A stretch of DNA of 64,000 nucleotides from Tethya wilhelma (Eukaryota > Porifera > Demospongiae > Tethyida > Tethyidae): the NCBI GenBank assembly GCA_964030475.1, contig CAXIPT010000001.1:16263723-16327722 (forward strand), given 5' to 3'. The position numbers and the translations under genes were made by a program. Each line of letters begins with the position of its first letter. Position 1 is the first letter of the stretch. Of this stretch, positions 1 through 12,300 are shown piece after piece. The notes under the pieces are model-generated. The model saw only the letters and a program-made list of their open reading frames with translations. It ran no database searches and was not told where the DNA came from.

Positions 1-882
1 TCTTTAGCTTCCCACACTGGATAAAGGCTTTGATCTGAGAATATACACACAAGTGTGTGTTTATCAGAGAAAGAGAGGGGACTAAGTAAAAAAAACAAAA
101 AACAACAGTATTATTAAGCCTCGGCGCGTGCGTAGCATGTGCAGAGGGTTACGGTAGTCGTTTTGTGTGTGTGTGTGTGTGTGTCTGTTACTAAATTATC
201 TGAAGAATGGCTGCTCTAGGAGCAAAATCGAAGGTACTCACGTTCATGAATCGAGATTATCTTGAAATTTGATGTGTAGAATCTTGCAAAACAATGTAGT
301 TTCTGAGATCTGAGGCTTTTGTGCATCTCTGAGCGCTTAGGCTTCGAAACCGCACCCATCGATTACACCCCATGTAGTGTGCGTTATCTAGAAATACAGT
401 AGGCTTGGAGGATCTGGAAGAGTGCTGGGCTGTATCTTGGCTGCTTGTCCAGGCAAGTAACTCAAGTAAGATAGCACTTTGTGGAACTATCATGATGATC
501 TTACTGATCTTAGATACATGTATGTTGTTTTGAGTGAACTTCAGGCTGATGCCTGAATTAGTAGTGCCGGAGTCCCAGATCATAGTAATTTATAGATGAC
601 CTGATGATCTGTCATTCAAATGTAAATAAGCATCTGTGGTGTAAAGTTTCACCGTTTAATGGATATTAATTTTAGTCTTAAATGAGTGTTCTATAGATTA
701 TAGCTAGGCGGCTGGCTAAACTTGATCGTGACATAGGCATGCATCAGCTTGATTGGGGCTGCGCAGGTCATTAGAATTTAATTAAGTTTATTTCAAGATA
801 CCAGCTTACTTGGGTCTCAATACTCAATAATGACGGTCTTCCTTTACTGATACACTGTGTCATTCATGTTTTGTTTTGCGTG
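1..882. other. Intergenic region, no supported gene
   Basis: I see no convincing exon here. It holds a short (GT)n tract near 165-184. The 3'-terminal coding exon(s) of the ZFYVE26 gene on the minus strand must lie at or below about 1225, but no frame here gave a recognisable match to the expected C-terminal helices. A nine-codon ATG stretch at 207-233 followed by GT could be the first exon of a plus-strand gene, but nothing supports it further. Confidence 0.4.
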
Positions 883-916
883 CTAGCGCCGAGGCTTATG
901 CACCGTAGGTGCTTTC

Positions 917-1150
917 ATTATCGTATGTTGTTCGTGCAACACACGACATTCGAATATCGTATGTTGTATATATATGTTGCACAAACATACGATATTCGAA
1001 TATCGTATGTTCGTGCAACATGGGACATTTAAATATATAGTATGTTTGTGCAACATACGACATTCGAATACCGTGTGCTGTTCGTGCAACATACAACATT
1101 CGAATATCAACATTCGATATTCAAATGTATACAACATACAACATACAATA
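917..1150. repeat. Palindromic TTCGAATATCGTATGTTG repeat array
   Basis: About six copies of a short unit built from ATTCGAATATCG and CGTATGTTG/CAACATACG, present in both orientations. The central self-complementary core is CGATATTCGAATATCG near 988-1004, flanked by inverted arms containing GTTCGTGCAAC or GTTTGTGCAAC. The array could fold into several alternative hairpins or a cruciform. It creates spurious ORFs on both strands. I do not recognise the family. Confidence 0.75.
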
Positions 1151-1226
1151 ATATGCATGCACTAGGCAGCTGGCAAATCATTGAAAGATATTCTGCCTAG
1201 TAAAATTAATGGAGTTTTATGTACCT

Positions 1227-3111
1227 TGCTCCTGTCATTAGCCAGCAGATTTACAAGTTTATCCACTTGTTTAGTCTAAAAAATGAAGAAACAACATTCA
1301 ATCTACAAGGCTCTTTACATAAAGAGGAGGACATGTGTTAAAAAATTTTTAAAAAAACAACAACTTTCCACTGATACCTACCTCTTTGGTTTGGCTAGCC
1401 AGAATCTTAATGGCAGTCATGATGATCTCATCGTTAAGCGCATCAAATGCAGGGTTCTTAGGCATGGATTTCTGTATGCACTGTAGCAGCACTCTTATTT
1501 CATGGTAGCATTGCTTGAGGGCCAGATTCCTCGACACGTCACAAAACACCTTGGTCTGTGGCAGCTTGTAGAACTATAGGAGTATATAAAATCATCATTC
1601 AAGCTCAGGCAGTTTGCTCACTTTACTGCCATAAATCCTTGAAAACCAGTAGATAACTATTACATAATTATTATATACAAACATACATCATCATATATAG
1701 TACACTGTACTTAGAAAATCAAGGACATGGGTAACTTATGCCACATTTCTTTACTTGAATGATTTCTCTCGCCATGTAGTAGCCTTCCACCACGTCCTGA
1801 CTACTGACGATCAGCTGCACCACCACCTCTCCTCTGGTGTGTCCATTTCCAAACAGCGTCGGCACTAGTTGAGTGGTCCTTCCCCTTCCAGCCGACGAGG
1901 TAGCTGACGTCAGCCCTCCTCCTTCTGCTCCTCCACTGCTAGCCGGTATCAGTGGCTCTTTAAGAGTACCTTTGGCTTCGGCACACGAGTAGAGAAATTG
2001 TGTCACTTTGACTTGCATGGAGACGGTGTGCAAGTGAGTCTCGAGTTCAGAGACGGGGATCGATTTTGTACCGGACCCACCTCCCCTTCGCTGTGTCTCC
2101 TCGTAGTGTCGCAGTCCTTTTGATCGTCCTCCACGAGTTTGTTCTTGAGTCTTAATGTCCAGAGCCTCTTGGAAGTGTGCCTTGGCCGACTTGAGGTAGT
2201 GCAGGCGAGAGTAGAGGTCAAGAATGGTGGTAGAACGACCGGCAAATCCAATGTAGAACTTGATACAAGTCAGAGCAGCTCTTACAAAGTCCTGTAAATA
2301 TGATGATGTAATTGTGATGTAATGGCAAATAGTCATGATATAGATTAATTTTGGTCATGATTGTAAATCAAACAAAGGAAGTCGATTAATCTCAATCTCA
2401 GCACCCTCTCTTATCTTTTTTTTTTTTTTTGAGAGGAGGGAGCCTGGGAATGAGGCTAGATTAAACTGCAATGCAGATACTATTTCCACTGACCTGCATG
2501 AAGAGCTGTGTTCTATAGAGGACAGAGAAGAGACCTCGTTGAGTGAAGAACCGACAAGCTGCTGTGAGATAGACCTCCCAGGCGGTCAGACTGGGGTCAA
2601 GGTCCGTCAAACAACCCTCAGCTGTCTCAATGAGCCCAGTCTTGAAGGCTGGCACCCAGATGTGGTCCACAAAGATCTCAGTAGGACATTTCTGTGAAAA
2701 TCAACAGGAAAGAACAACAATGATGATGTTATTTTAAACCTCATACCCAGGCTCTCTCCTTTGACCTTTCACTCACGGAAAGGAAAGTTAGTGTAAGGTC
2801 AAAGGATAGAGCCTGGGTACGAGGCTAGTTATTTTGGTGTGCTCATTTCAAATTACATTATCAAGAGTGTATTTGCATGCATCCATCCAGCAGTTGTGCT
2901 TCACGAAGAAGGCCACCATGGTGGAATGGGTTCCATAGGTCCTCAGGTAGTAGACACACTCGTTGAATCTGAAGATGTCCAGGTCACAATCATCAGAGCG
3001 CTTCTCGGAGAGGGCCATGGACCCAACCACAACACTCTTCCACTCTTCAGAATACTACAGAGAAAAAAAATTGAGAGATAGTCAATAGAACAATCTCTGA
3101 AAACAATATTT

Positions 3112-3207
<96 letters not shown>

Positions 3208-5450
3208 NAGTGTGTGTGTGTGTGTGTGTGGTGTGTGTGTGTGTGTGTGTGTAGTTATACCTGCGTGTTTTTGCCAGTCACTGAAAGAGGATTCTGCTCT
3301 ATCTGCTCAATAATTCTGTGAAGAAGGCTCAGATTTTGTCCACCAGAGCTGGAGAGCTTGGACTGAGAGCTCACCTTTAGAGAGTACATGTACGAAGGCA
3401 CACACTGAATTATCTCAACACAATCACATGCACATATTTATGCATGTAGTTACATTCCCAAGCTCCTCCCACAATATAACACTAAAAGAGGGAGTGGCAG
3501 CTATGGTCAGGATATAGTGGTGAATGTATATACGTGAACCTACAACATGCAGCACAAATACATGATTAGCCTTGTTTCCAGGCTCCTCCCATTTATATGC
3601 GTATATGTGAGCTATAGCACGTAACACTAAAAGAGGGAGTGGCCTGAATAGAGGCTCCAATGAGCATAAATGCACATCTTCGTCTGACACTATATCTAAA
3701 TACCTGAAAACAGAGTTGAAATTTACTCCTTGCGTTGGAAAAGTTCCCCATCTTGAGGGAGGCCATCCCCCATGCCGACCACACCACACTGGTGTCCAGC
3801 TGACACTTGGTTGACACCTCCATGGCCAGGCCAAACCTGTCGTCCTGCAACAAGCCGTCTCTGACCCGCCGAGCTAGGTCAGGTTTGGTGAGCTCTTGGA
3901 TGGAAGGGATCTTGGGGTACCTCGAAGAGACAAGGAGTCGAAGGAGGTCCACACGACTGAGGTAGGTGTCACAGAGCTCCACGCCAGATGAGTCACCAGC
4001 ATCGGCGTATCTCAGTTTGGCGTTGAGAAGGAGATTTTGAATGAGACTGTGTTGTAGATGTGTGTGTGTGTGAGTGTGTGTGTGATGTTTGAAAGATATA
4101 TTTGAAAGATATGTTTGAAAGATTTGTTTGAAAGATGTTTGAAAGCTAGATGTGTTTGCTTTAAACAGCTAGATCTTTCAAACACATCTTCCAAACACAC
4201 ATACAAATTACTAGGAGCTCACCCGATGACGAAGTAGTGGTCCACCTCCTCGTTGACCCTCCCCTGAGAGTCGGGCACCAGCTGGAGGGACACGGTGTGA
4301 CAGCAGTCGAGGATGAAAGCAGCCGCCACTCGTTTGTCAACAATTATGTCGATGAGGGAGAGACAGAGAGCAGTGTCTGGAGTCCTCTCGAAATAAAACT
4401 CTGTCCTGATTTGTTGGTTAAAGTGAAGGTCGTGAGGAATGAGCTGCACGGTTGGAGTTGCCACCGAGAAAGAAGTGTATCTGTCTCCGTCGTAATGGGT
4501 GGTGGGTGCAACGCTGAAATTGAGCAGCTGAGAAGGAGAGTCTTCATTTTGTCCGAGAGATAGAGATGTGCAGAAAGGAAGACAGTCATCGCACACACGA
4601 ACAGGAATGTCATAGCGTTTTATAGTAGCTGTATTCGAAGAGCATCCAGCACACACGATACGTCCACACCTCCTACAGTGATGTCTACGACTGAACTGTT
4701 AGATTAGGAGGGAAAAATAATTATAATATTGAAGAATGTCATGGTGTGCATTAATAAGAATCAACTAATTTGTGATTACCATGCCAAAAGTGACTTGACC
4801 ACAAACTCTACATGAGGCTACATCGGCATTCTTCTCCCAGCGTTCCTTCGTGGGTGGAGTAGGAGGAGGTTCGTACGACCCCACTGACCTCACCTCGGTC
4901 AGGATGGGGGTTGGACTGATAGGTCCCCTGGACAGAGCAAGAACAAACATGTACATGATGACGTGAAAGTATTGGGGGAAAGCTTGAACACTCCTAGTTT
5001 TAGATAGCTAATTGCCTATGTATACTATTTTACATTGTTGACATATAAGTCAATTTTAATATATTATTTTATTGTTTACCACCCAATAGTGTCAATTTAT
5101 AGTGAATAAGTGCACATATAACATCTGGTGTTGTTACTTGTACTGCATGGTAATGGTAGCCCCATAAACCATGCAGGTCCCCCCTCTGTGTACTTTACAA
5201 AGTGGTGAAGGCCTGGTCTATGAGGCTATAGTAACAGTGCTGCACCTCTTTCTTCCAGATTTATTAAATGATTCTCTTCTAGGACTGAAGGGGTCGACCT
5301 GATCCCCTGAGGGAACATTCCTGGATGGCGTACGAGGGAATCGTTGGGATGCTCCAGGAGATGGAGGTCTAGTGGGATAGGCACTGGCTGCCAGTGCTAG
5401 TGAGGAAATGAATTTAAAAAAACAAGAGTTATATAGTTTGAATGAAATCA

Positions 5451-5498
<48 letters not shown>

Positions 5499-8400
5499 GT
5501 ATTTGACATGCCACCAAGAGGCACAAAAGTGGACAAACAAAACACAAAATAGATAAATTATAGAAGAGAAACAGTTAACAATATGCCACATCAGACTTCA
5601 GACGTCTCATGTTTATCAAAAGTCAATTTATCTAAACTAGATTATATGGTTCAGTGTGATAATTTCGTCTCCATTTAAAAAACGAATAAACAAACAAAAA
5701 ACACTTTCCAAGTTTCACCATAAAACAGATTATAGCTTTATCAAATTTTTGGATTTTTATCAATGCTGGATGTGAAATGAGTATGTATTTACTTACATTG
5801 TGCTGGTGTGCTCTGGATCATGATGGGCTGTGGAAACTCGAGTGCTTTGTTCGAGTAGAACATGAGCAATTTTGTGAAGGGGTCACCAGACTCCTCCCCT
5901 TCCACCAGCATGGGGGTGTGGTCTAGGATGGGTGTGTCCAGTTTGGAAATGTTTCGGAGGTATTCACTGGAACGCAGTTGACGAATGACAGTTCCTGCCC
6001 AGTCGATCTGTGGGTGGGGCAGAATGAACATCAATTTATAGAGTTGCCATGGAAAAAGAGTGCAGTCTATATACAAGTACACAAGACAACTTGCATACTG
6101 ACCTTCAAATTAATCACAAGCTGTTCGACCAGCAACATGGGTTGAGCAACCAACTGATCATACTTTTTCTGGTAGCCCTTGGGCAGAGAAAGAAGAGCCT
6201 GGACAGTAGAGAGAGAAATATATCCACTAAAATTAATAATGCAAAGTTCTACCAAAAGATTTTAAAATATTGGTATACATATGACTGTATAGTGGGAAAG
6301 TTTTGCAGGATTAAACTTTCGCAGTTTTCATGGATCATGATCCGTCCATAAAAATTTTTTATCCATGAAATTCTCTGTAACATATAAATTATACGTATGG
6401 ATGTCGCAGAGCTCATCCAAGAGAGCTAAAACGCAAAAAAAATGTTTGTGATGAGAGACATCTGTGAAAGTTAAACCCCACAAAACTTTCACACTATACG
6501 GTATGCAGCATGAGCAGACCAACCTTTGCTCCAAGGAGTCGGTTACAGTAGTCCTGGTTCTTGGCTATGGGGATGCAGTGAGGGAGATGGGTGAGCATGT
6601 AGTGGAGGACAAAGATGGTAGTCTGCAGGTCAGCATCTTTCAGGAGGGCCTCACACACCTTCAGCTTCTCCTTGTCATCTGGAATGCTGTCTAGTACCTA
6701 TTGTGTGTGTGTGTGTGGAGAGAATTAATATTACCATAAACCATATCAGTAGTATTTATTGAGCAATATATTTATTATTAATAAAAGACTGGAATTTTAT
6801 GTAACTGATTTCCCTAGGAAAAATTATTCCACACACATTAAAGCTGATGATTTCTACAGTGATCATCAAATCACAAAATTAATTTATTGTACTGTACCAT
6901 ATTTCCCCATTTAGTGTATGCAACATCACAAATACATGATAATTATTGTGAACACGTCCGCTGTATACCTGGTGGGCAGTGATGGAGTCAGGTTTGCTTC
7001 CCTCTAAGAGATCAAACAAATAATCCACTTCGATCTGTTGAACATACTCCGACTCTAATTCATGCACGTCCACCCATTTCCTCACGAGACTGTAGGCTTT
7101 AGACACGAGCAAAATCCCCAGTACGTAGTCCGGTTTAGACGTTGAATCTCCTGCCAATTCGGCCCAGTTCTTCCAAGGACTCTTTGTGGACGGCCGTTGG
7201 TAGCCAGGCAGGGGGCTCTCGCAGGTGGACAAGACACGAGAGTAGACGGTCATCTTCTCCAGCTTCTTACTGACAGGGGACATGTAGATTGAGTTGGGGG
7301 GAAGATGGTGGACAAAGTAGGTGAGAACGTCGACGCACGTCTTCACAGGCCACTTTGAGAGGGAGGAGAAGGCTAGTCTCACGGCAAGCTCGGGGTTGGA
7401 GAGCTGAGAGAGCATGGAGACTGGATTTTGGACCGTCACCGTCGTCATTTTGAACTCTACGAATGCAGAGCTTATCACCATGTCCTTGAGGTATTCCAGT
7501 TTGAGAAGGTGACCACTGGCAGGCTCAGAAGCTAGGAACCTGAGTGCTTCACCAGCCTGTCCACTCTCAAGCAGTTTCCTCATAACAAAGCTACAGGCTT
7601 CGCCAAGCTCTGGACTTGATGCGGATAAAGCAGCCAACCTTCGTAAAGTGGTGTACTGCTCTTCTTGTTGTTTTTCCCTGGAGATTTCGGTGGGTGACTT
7701 TGAGCCAGAAGGGGTTGTGGGAGTTTCTGGCAATTTTTGACCTGTGCTCTGTGAATCCCATTTGAGTTGTGACTCAAACGAAGAAAGTCTTGCAGTGAGG
7801 TAGTGCTTCATGGGCGTAAAGGAGGCAAAATGAGTTAGAATCCTATCGAGCTGTTTCTTCCAAGGTGATGACAACTGGCCATCATCGAAGCTCTGTGGCA
7901 ACGGTTTCTTGGGAGTTGGCGTGGAAGGTTTACCCTTCCTGATGCTCTGTCTGATAGACTTTCTTCCTCCACCATCTTGATCATCTTTCAAAGAGGCTCC
8001 ATCACCTCCTTCTTCTCCAAGGCTCTCATTGTCGTGCCCCATTCCCGGTGGAGGACACAGGAGTTGAACTAGAGCAGCCAACAGAGGGGCCTGTCCCTTC
8101 ACAAATGCCATGGTCTCGGGCGTAAAGTTGTACTGAGCTGGACTATCGGTTCCTTTGACTAAACTGGAGGGTGTTTCTTTATGGGATATCTGTTTTGTTA
8201 GTCTCCTTCGTCTGGCCTTCGGGGAGGTGCGAGAGGCACTTGCTCCAGAGCTCTTCTTCAAGTTGAAATTATAACCAAACTTCACATTCTCGTGTTGAAC
8301 GACAACACTCAACTTTTTCCCTTTGCCTGAATCAACAGCTTCGAGGAAAGGTTTGAGCATGTCCGACTTCTCTCTGTCCAGCTTGGAGTAGATATACTTG

Positions 8401-9222
8401 AAGAGTGCCAGCTCAGGATAGAACAGCTGAGACGTGGTAGAAGATGTGGCCTCGTTCCAAACCTGTTTGACCAGATCAGCTTGGTTATCATAGAGCCATC
8501 GGGGAACACTGACCTCTCTCTTGCTCACGTCAACACTTACACACAAGTTGAGATACGCATTTTCGGACGATTTCAAACTCTCATCCAGATCCTTCTCGGT
8601 GACAGCTCTTGGAAATGGAGACGACAAGAAACTATTGTGGACAACGAAGAGCAAGCGGGGATCTGGAGACTTGGGGGCAAATGCTTCCCACGGGTCAGGC
8701 TTTTCCGCACCCAACCTCATTTCGAGGCTGCTTCCCTTTGAGAGCGATGGTGGAGTCAGATTCTGACGCAGAATGGAATAATGAAGATCGAAACAGCTCA
8801 CCAAGCCCAACTGACCGATGATGTAGCCCACTTTGGTGAAGTACATCATCCTGACGAGCTTGTCTGAGTGGAGCATACATGATGTGATGTCGTTACTGGA
8901 ATTTCGTAAGATTTCGCCCACTTGATCGGCTCCGTGTAAGGGGGAAGTCCCTTGCTCCACCCCCTCGTTACTAGTAGCAACAGCAAAGTAGGTGACCAGT
9001 GCATGGATGTAGAGGAGATTGGTAATATTGGAGTAGAAGACCATGTGCTTTGAAGGGGTGTCCAAATGGTTGAGATCGATGGTGGCTAAGAGAGGAGTCT
9101 TGCTGAATACTGTACGGAGTTCAGGGTTCTTGAGAATGTTAATGAGGTCGTCACTTGTGAGAACGCCATCTTGATAGAGGGAAGAGTAGGCTGCATCTGA
9201 TGGGGAGGGGGGGAGGGAGAGA

Positions 9223-9300
<78 letters not shown>

Positions 9301-12300
9301 NGAGAGAGAGAGAGAGTGAGTGAGTAAAGTGGCGACAAGTTGTGGAGTTGATGCATATACAGTTTTAGGCATAGAAATGAGATATGTACGTGTGTGTGTG
9401 TGTGTACCTTTTAGTATAGTGGCTACTTTACTAAGTAGCCTGTAGGAGAATGCACAAGGGTCCAACGTGTCCCAATCCTCACCAGATGCCTCAAAAGAGT
9501 TCAGAGCTACCACAGGAGGAGTGGCAGGAACAGCTGCACAAGTGAGGAAGTGAGGGAGTGAATGAACAGAGCAAGAAAGCTAGCAAGAATCACATCACTT
9601 TATAAATTTTGAGCATATCACAGTAGATTGATAGCAACAATAATAATATACATAATGACCATTGTACAGGGTATACAAATACCAATAATCATAACTTCTG
9701 TACATGTGCACACATAATTATTGTACCTCTAATCGAGGCAGCTGCCAGACTTGGTATTTGGGGACAGCAACATTTCACCAACACTTCCACGATTCTCAAG
9801 TGGGGGAAATCCCCCTTCATGTTCTCCAACTTCTGTGGCTTGATGCCTTGTTCGAAAACCAATTTACCAAGAAGATGAGAGGGGCTCTCCTTCAAGACCA
9901 GCTGGAAAAGAGATCCCTTGGAAAGATCTAAAAAAACAATAAAACAGCAACAACAAAAACATATCAAGCAATTCAATAATTCTCATTTGCAACCCATGTA
10001 CTCTAAACTCACTTGATTTGCCACTTCCTAAACACTTGATGAGAAGCTCAACAAGCTTGGCAAGATAGCGACTGAACTGTTTCAAGTAGCTGACATTCAG
10101 AGAGGATTGACAGTCGTAGGAGGAGGTGCTGTGCCTGCTTCCATTGAGTGAAGACTGCCTCATAAGAGAGCGATCTCGGGGGGAACTAGGAAGGGAGGGA
10201 GAATGCATGTTTCCGCTCAACGTCCGAACAAGATCATCAAACATGTCTGTTTGGAACTGGAGCTGAGAGCCGGTGCTGGTGGACTCATCGCTGGGAGAAA
10301 CTGGAGTGAGTTCAGTGAAGATTGTCGCCGCCGGCTTTAGCTCACTCTGACTCTGATCGAGAACACCTTCCACCTTCTCTCTCGAGGTATGGTAGGAGTC
10401 CATGTGAGCCTTCGAGGTGACGATCGTATTCACACGGAGGTGGTGAGTGAACTTGGTGAGGAGTGAGTGTGGGGAGTTGTGAGGTGTGAGGGTGGGATAC
10501 TGGTGATTGGTTGGAGACATAAAGGAGCTAGCAACGTCGGCGATGATTTGCAGGAGGACGAAAGGTCCACTCAACATGATATCGTGAGCTTGAGACATCC
10601 GCGCTCCCCTCTTGCTCAGTTCACCTCTCGAATGACTCGCCTTCAACATTTCTTGACAGCGACTGGTAGCTTGTTCAACAATCCTCTTCGCCAGCTGGCC
10701 GTCCACACTACTGCTGCACATCAGGTCAAGCATCACCAGTGCTGGGATGTGATCGGAGAGGTCTTGAAGCATTGCCGAGTCTTGAGCAGCTCTCTCGAGG
10801 TGCTCGTCGCCGCTAAACAGCATCCTGTTGATCGAAGGAGAGGCAAGGAGTTTGTGAAGGCTCTCTAGAGCAATGGAACTGTTTGTGGCATTCAAAATAG
10901 CTACTTGAAGGCTCACTTGCGAAGCGTGACCGGGAGATGATGATACAACAGAGGTGGTCTCTTCGGGAATGGCCGATTTTGTGGGTGTGAGCGAGTGAGA
11001 GACGGATATACTTTGTGTCAACGAGGACGACCCTGATCGTTTATGGCCGGCAATTGTAGACCGAGTCTTCTGACTCAGTTCTCGACTCACCTGCTCGTAC
11101 TGTTCCAAGAAGCAAACAAAAGCCTCGCCAAATTGTCCCTCCATTCCAAACATCTTCAACACTTCGTTGGCACGAACGTAGTTGTCATACTTGAGACACA
11201 TCCTGAGCAGGGATCCAGGAGAGGAGAGCATTCGACAAACGACACTGGTTCGAACGAAATTCGACTCGGAGCGTTCGAGTACGGGCTTTCGTCTCTTTCT
11301 GTTGGTGCTCTGAAACCCACGCGAGCGCAGTCGCTTTTTCCTCTTGTCCGCAGCGGGTTGTTTTGGAGGGGACTTGTCTTCAACGTCAGCACACTCCCCA
11401 CTGTCCTCATCGTGAGTGACCTTGAGCACAGCACTGCTTTGACTCTGCCGAGAAGAGCTCCTGGCGTTTGAAGTGCCAACACCTTCGGCCATCTTGGACC
11501 TTGAAGTGGACACCTGTTTTCCCTTTCTCTTTTGCTTCGGAGACGAGATGACTCGTGGAGACGTTCTAGAGAGACCTGGTGATATGGTGAGAGGCCGAGG
11601 TGCCGGCATTGAGGAGGAGAGGGCTCCTCCAGATCCCGAGGGAAGAGGGGCAGAGGGAGGTTTGGGAATGGGGGAATATTTATCGTTGGTTCCGACGCTC
11701 GGGGATCGGGTAACGACAGTGGGAGACTTGCTCGAAGCCATTTCCAGCTGAGATTCTGACCGTGTCTGACTACCAGGAGCTGCGACGGAGCCCGATTCAC
11801 TGTCCTGCTGACTCTGTCCTTTCCTGCTCCTCCGTCTCTCCTTCTTCCCGCTGCTCTCGTCCTCACTCTCCGTCCAGTCCGACAGACTCTCATCACTCGA
11901 GCTCAACCAGTCGTGGTCACCACCACCACCACTCTTGAACTTTGAACCCAATCCAGCTGTGATTCCGTGCTTGGAAGAGACCAGTTGTTGTCTCCACCTT
12001 GCCTCTGTGATGTACTGCTCCAGTTTGGCACTCCTCTGTTGTAGGGCAGTGTGGGGGATGGCGGATCGCACTGCTGTGTGAGAGAGGTAGCTACTACTAT
12101 CGCTGATTGCCGAGTCAGTTTGCTGGGCAAGGACGTACTTGGCTGCACGTGCTTCGAAGATGCAGTCTTGTAGCATGTCCAAGAGATCGGACACCATTCG
12201 TTCGTCGAAAAGATAACCGTGTTTGCTCTTTATGAGAGCAATGGAAGACAACATGGAGGCTATGTCGCGTCCTTTGTTGGCCGAAAGTCCTGAAAAGAGA

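Noticed and set aside
207..233. Possible first exon of a plus-strand gene (MAALGAKSK followed by a GT donor)
   Set aside because: Nine codons with no linked exon or family match; too little to call.
257..583. 108-residue minus-strand ORF as the missing ZFYVE26 terminal exon
   Set aside because: Its sequence does not match the expected spastizin C-terminal helices, and splice sites are not convincing.
3116..3321. ORFs of alternating Cys-Val on the plus strand
   Set aside because: Translation of a (GT)n microsatellite within a ZFYVE26 intron.
11156..11896. 246-residue ORF on minus in another frame
   Set aside because: Overlaps the real ZFYVE26 exon (10015-13149) in a shadow frame and is Arg/Pro-rich with no family match.
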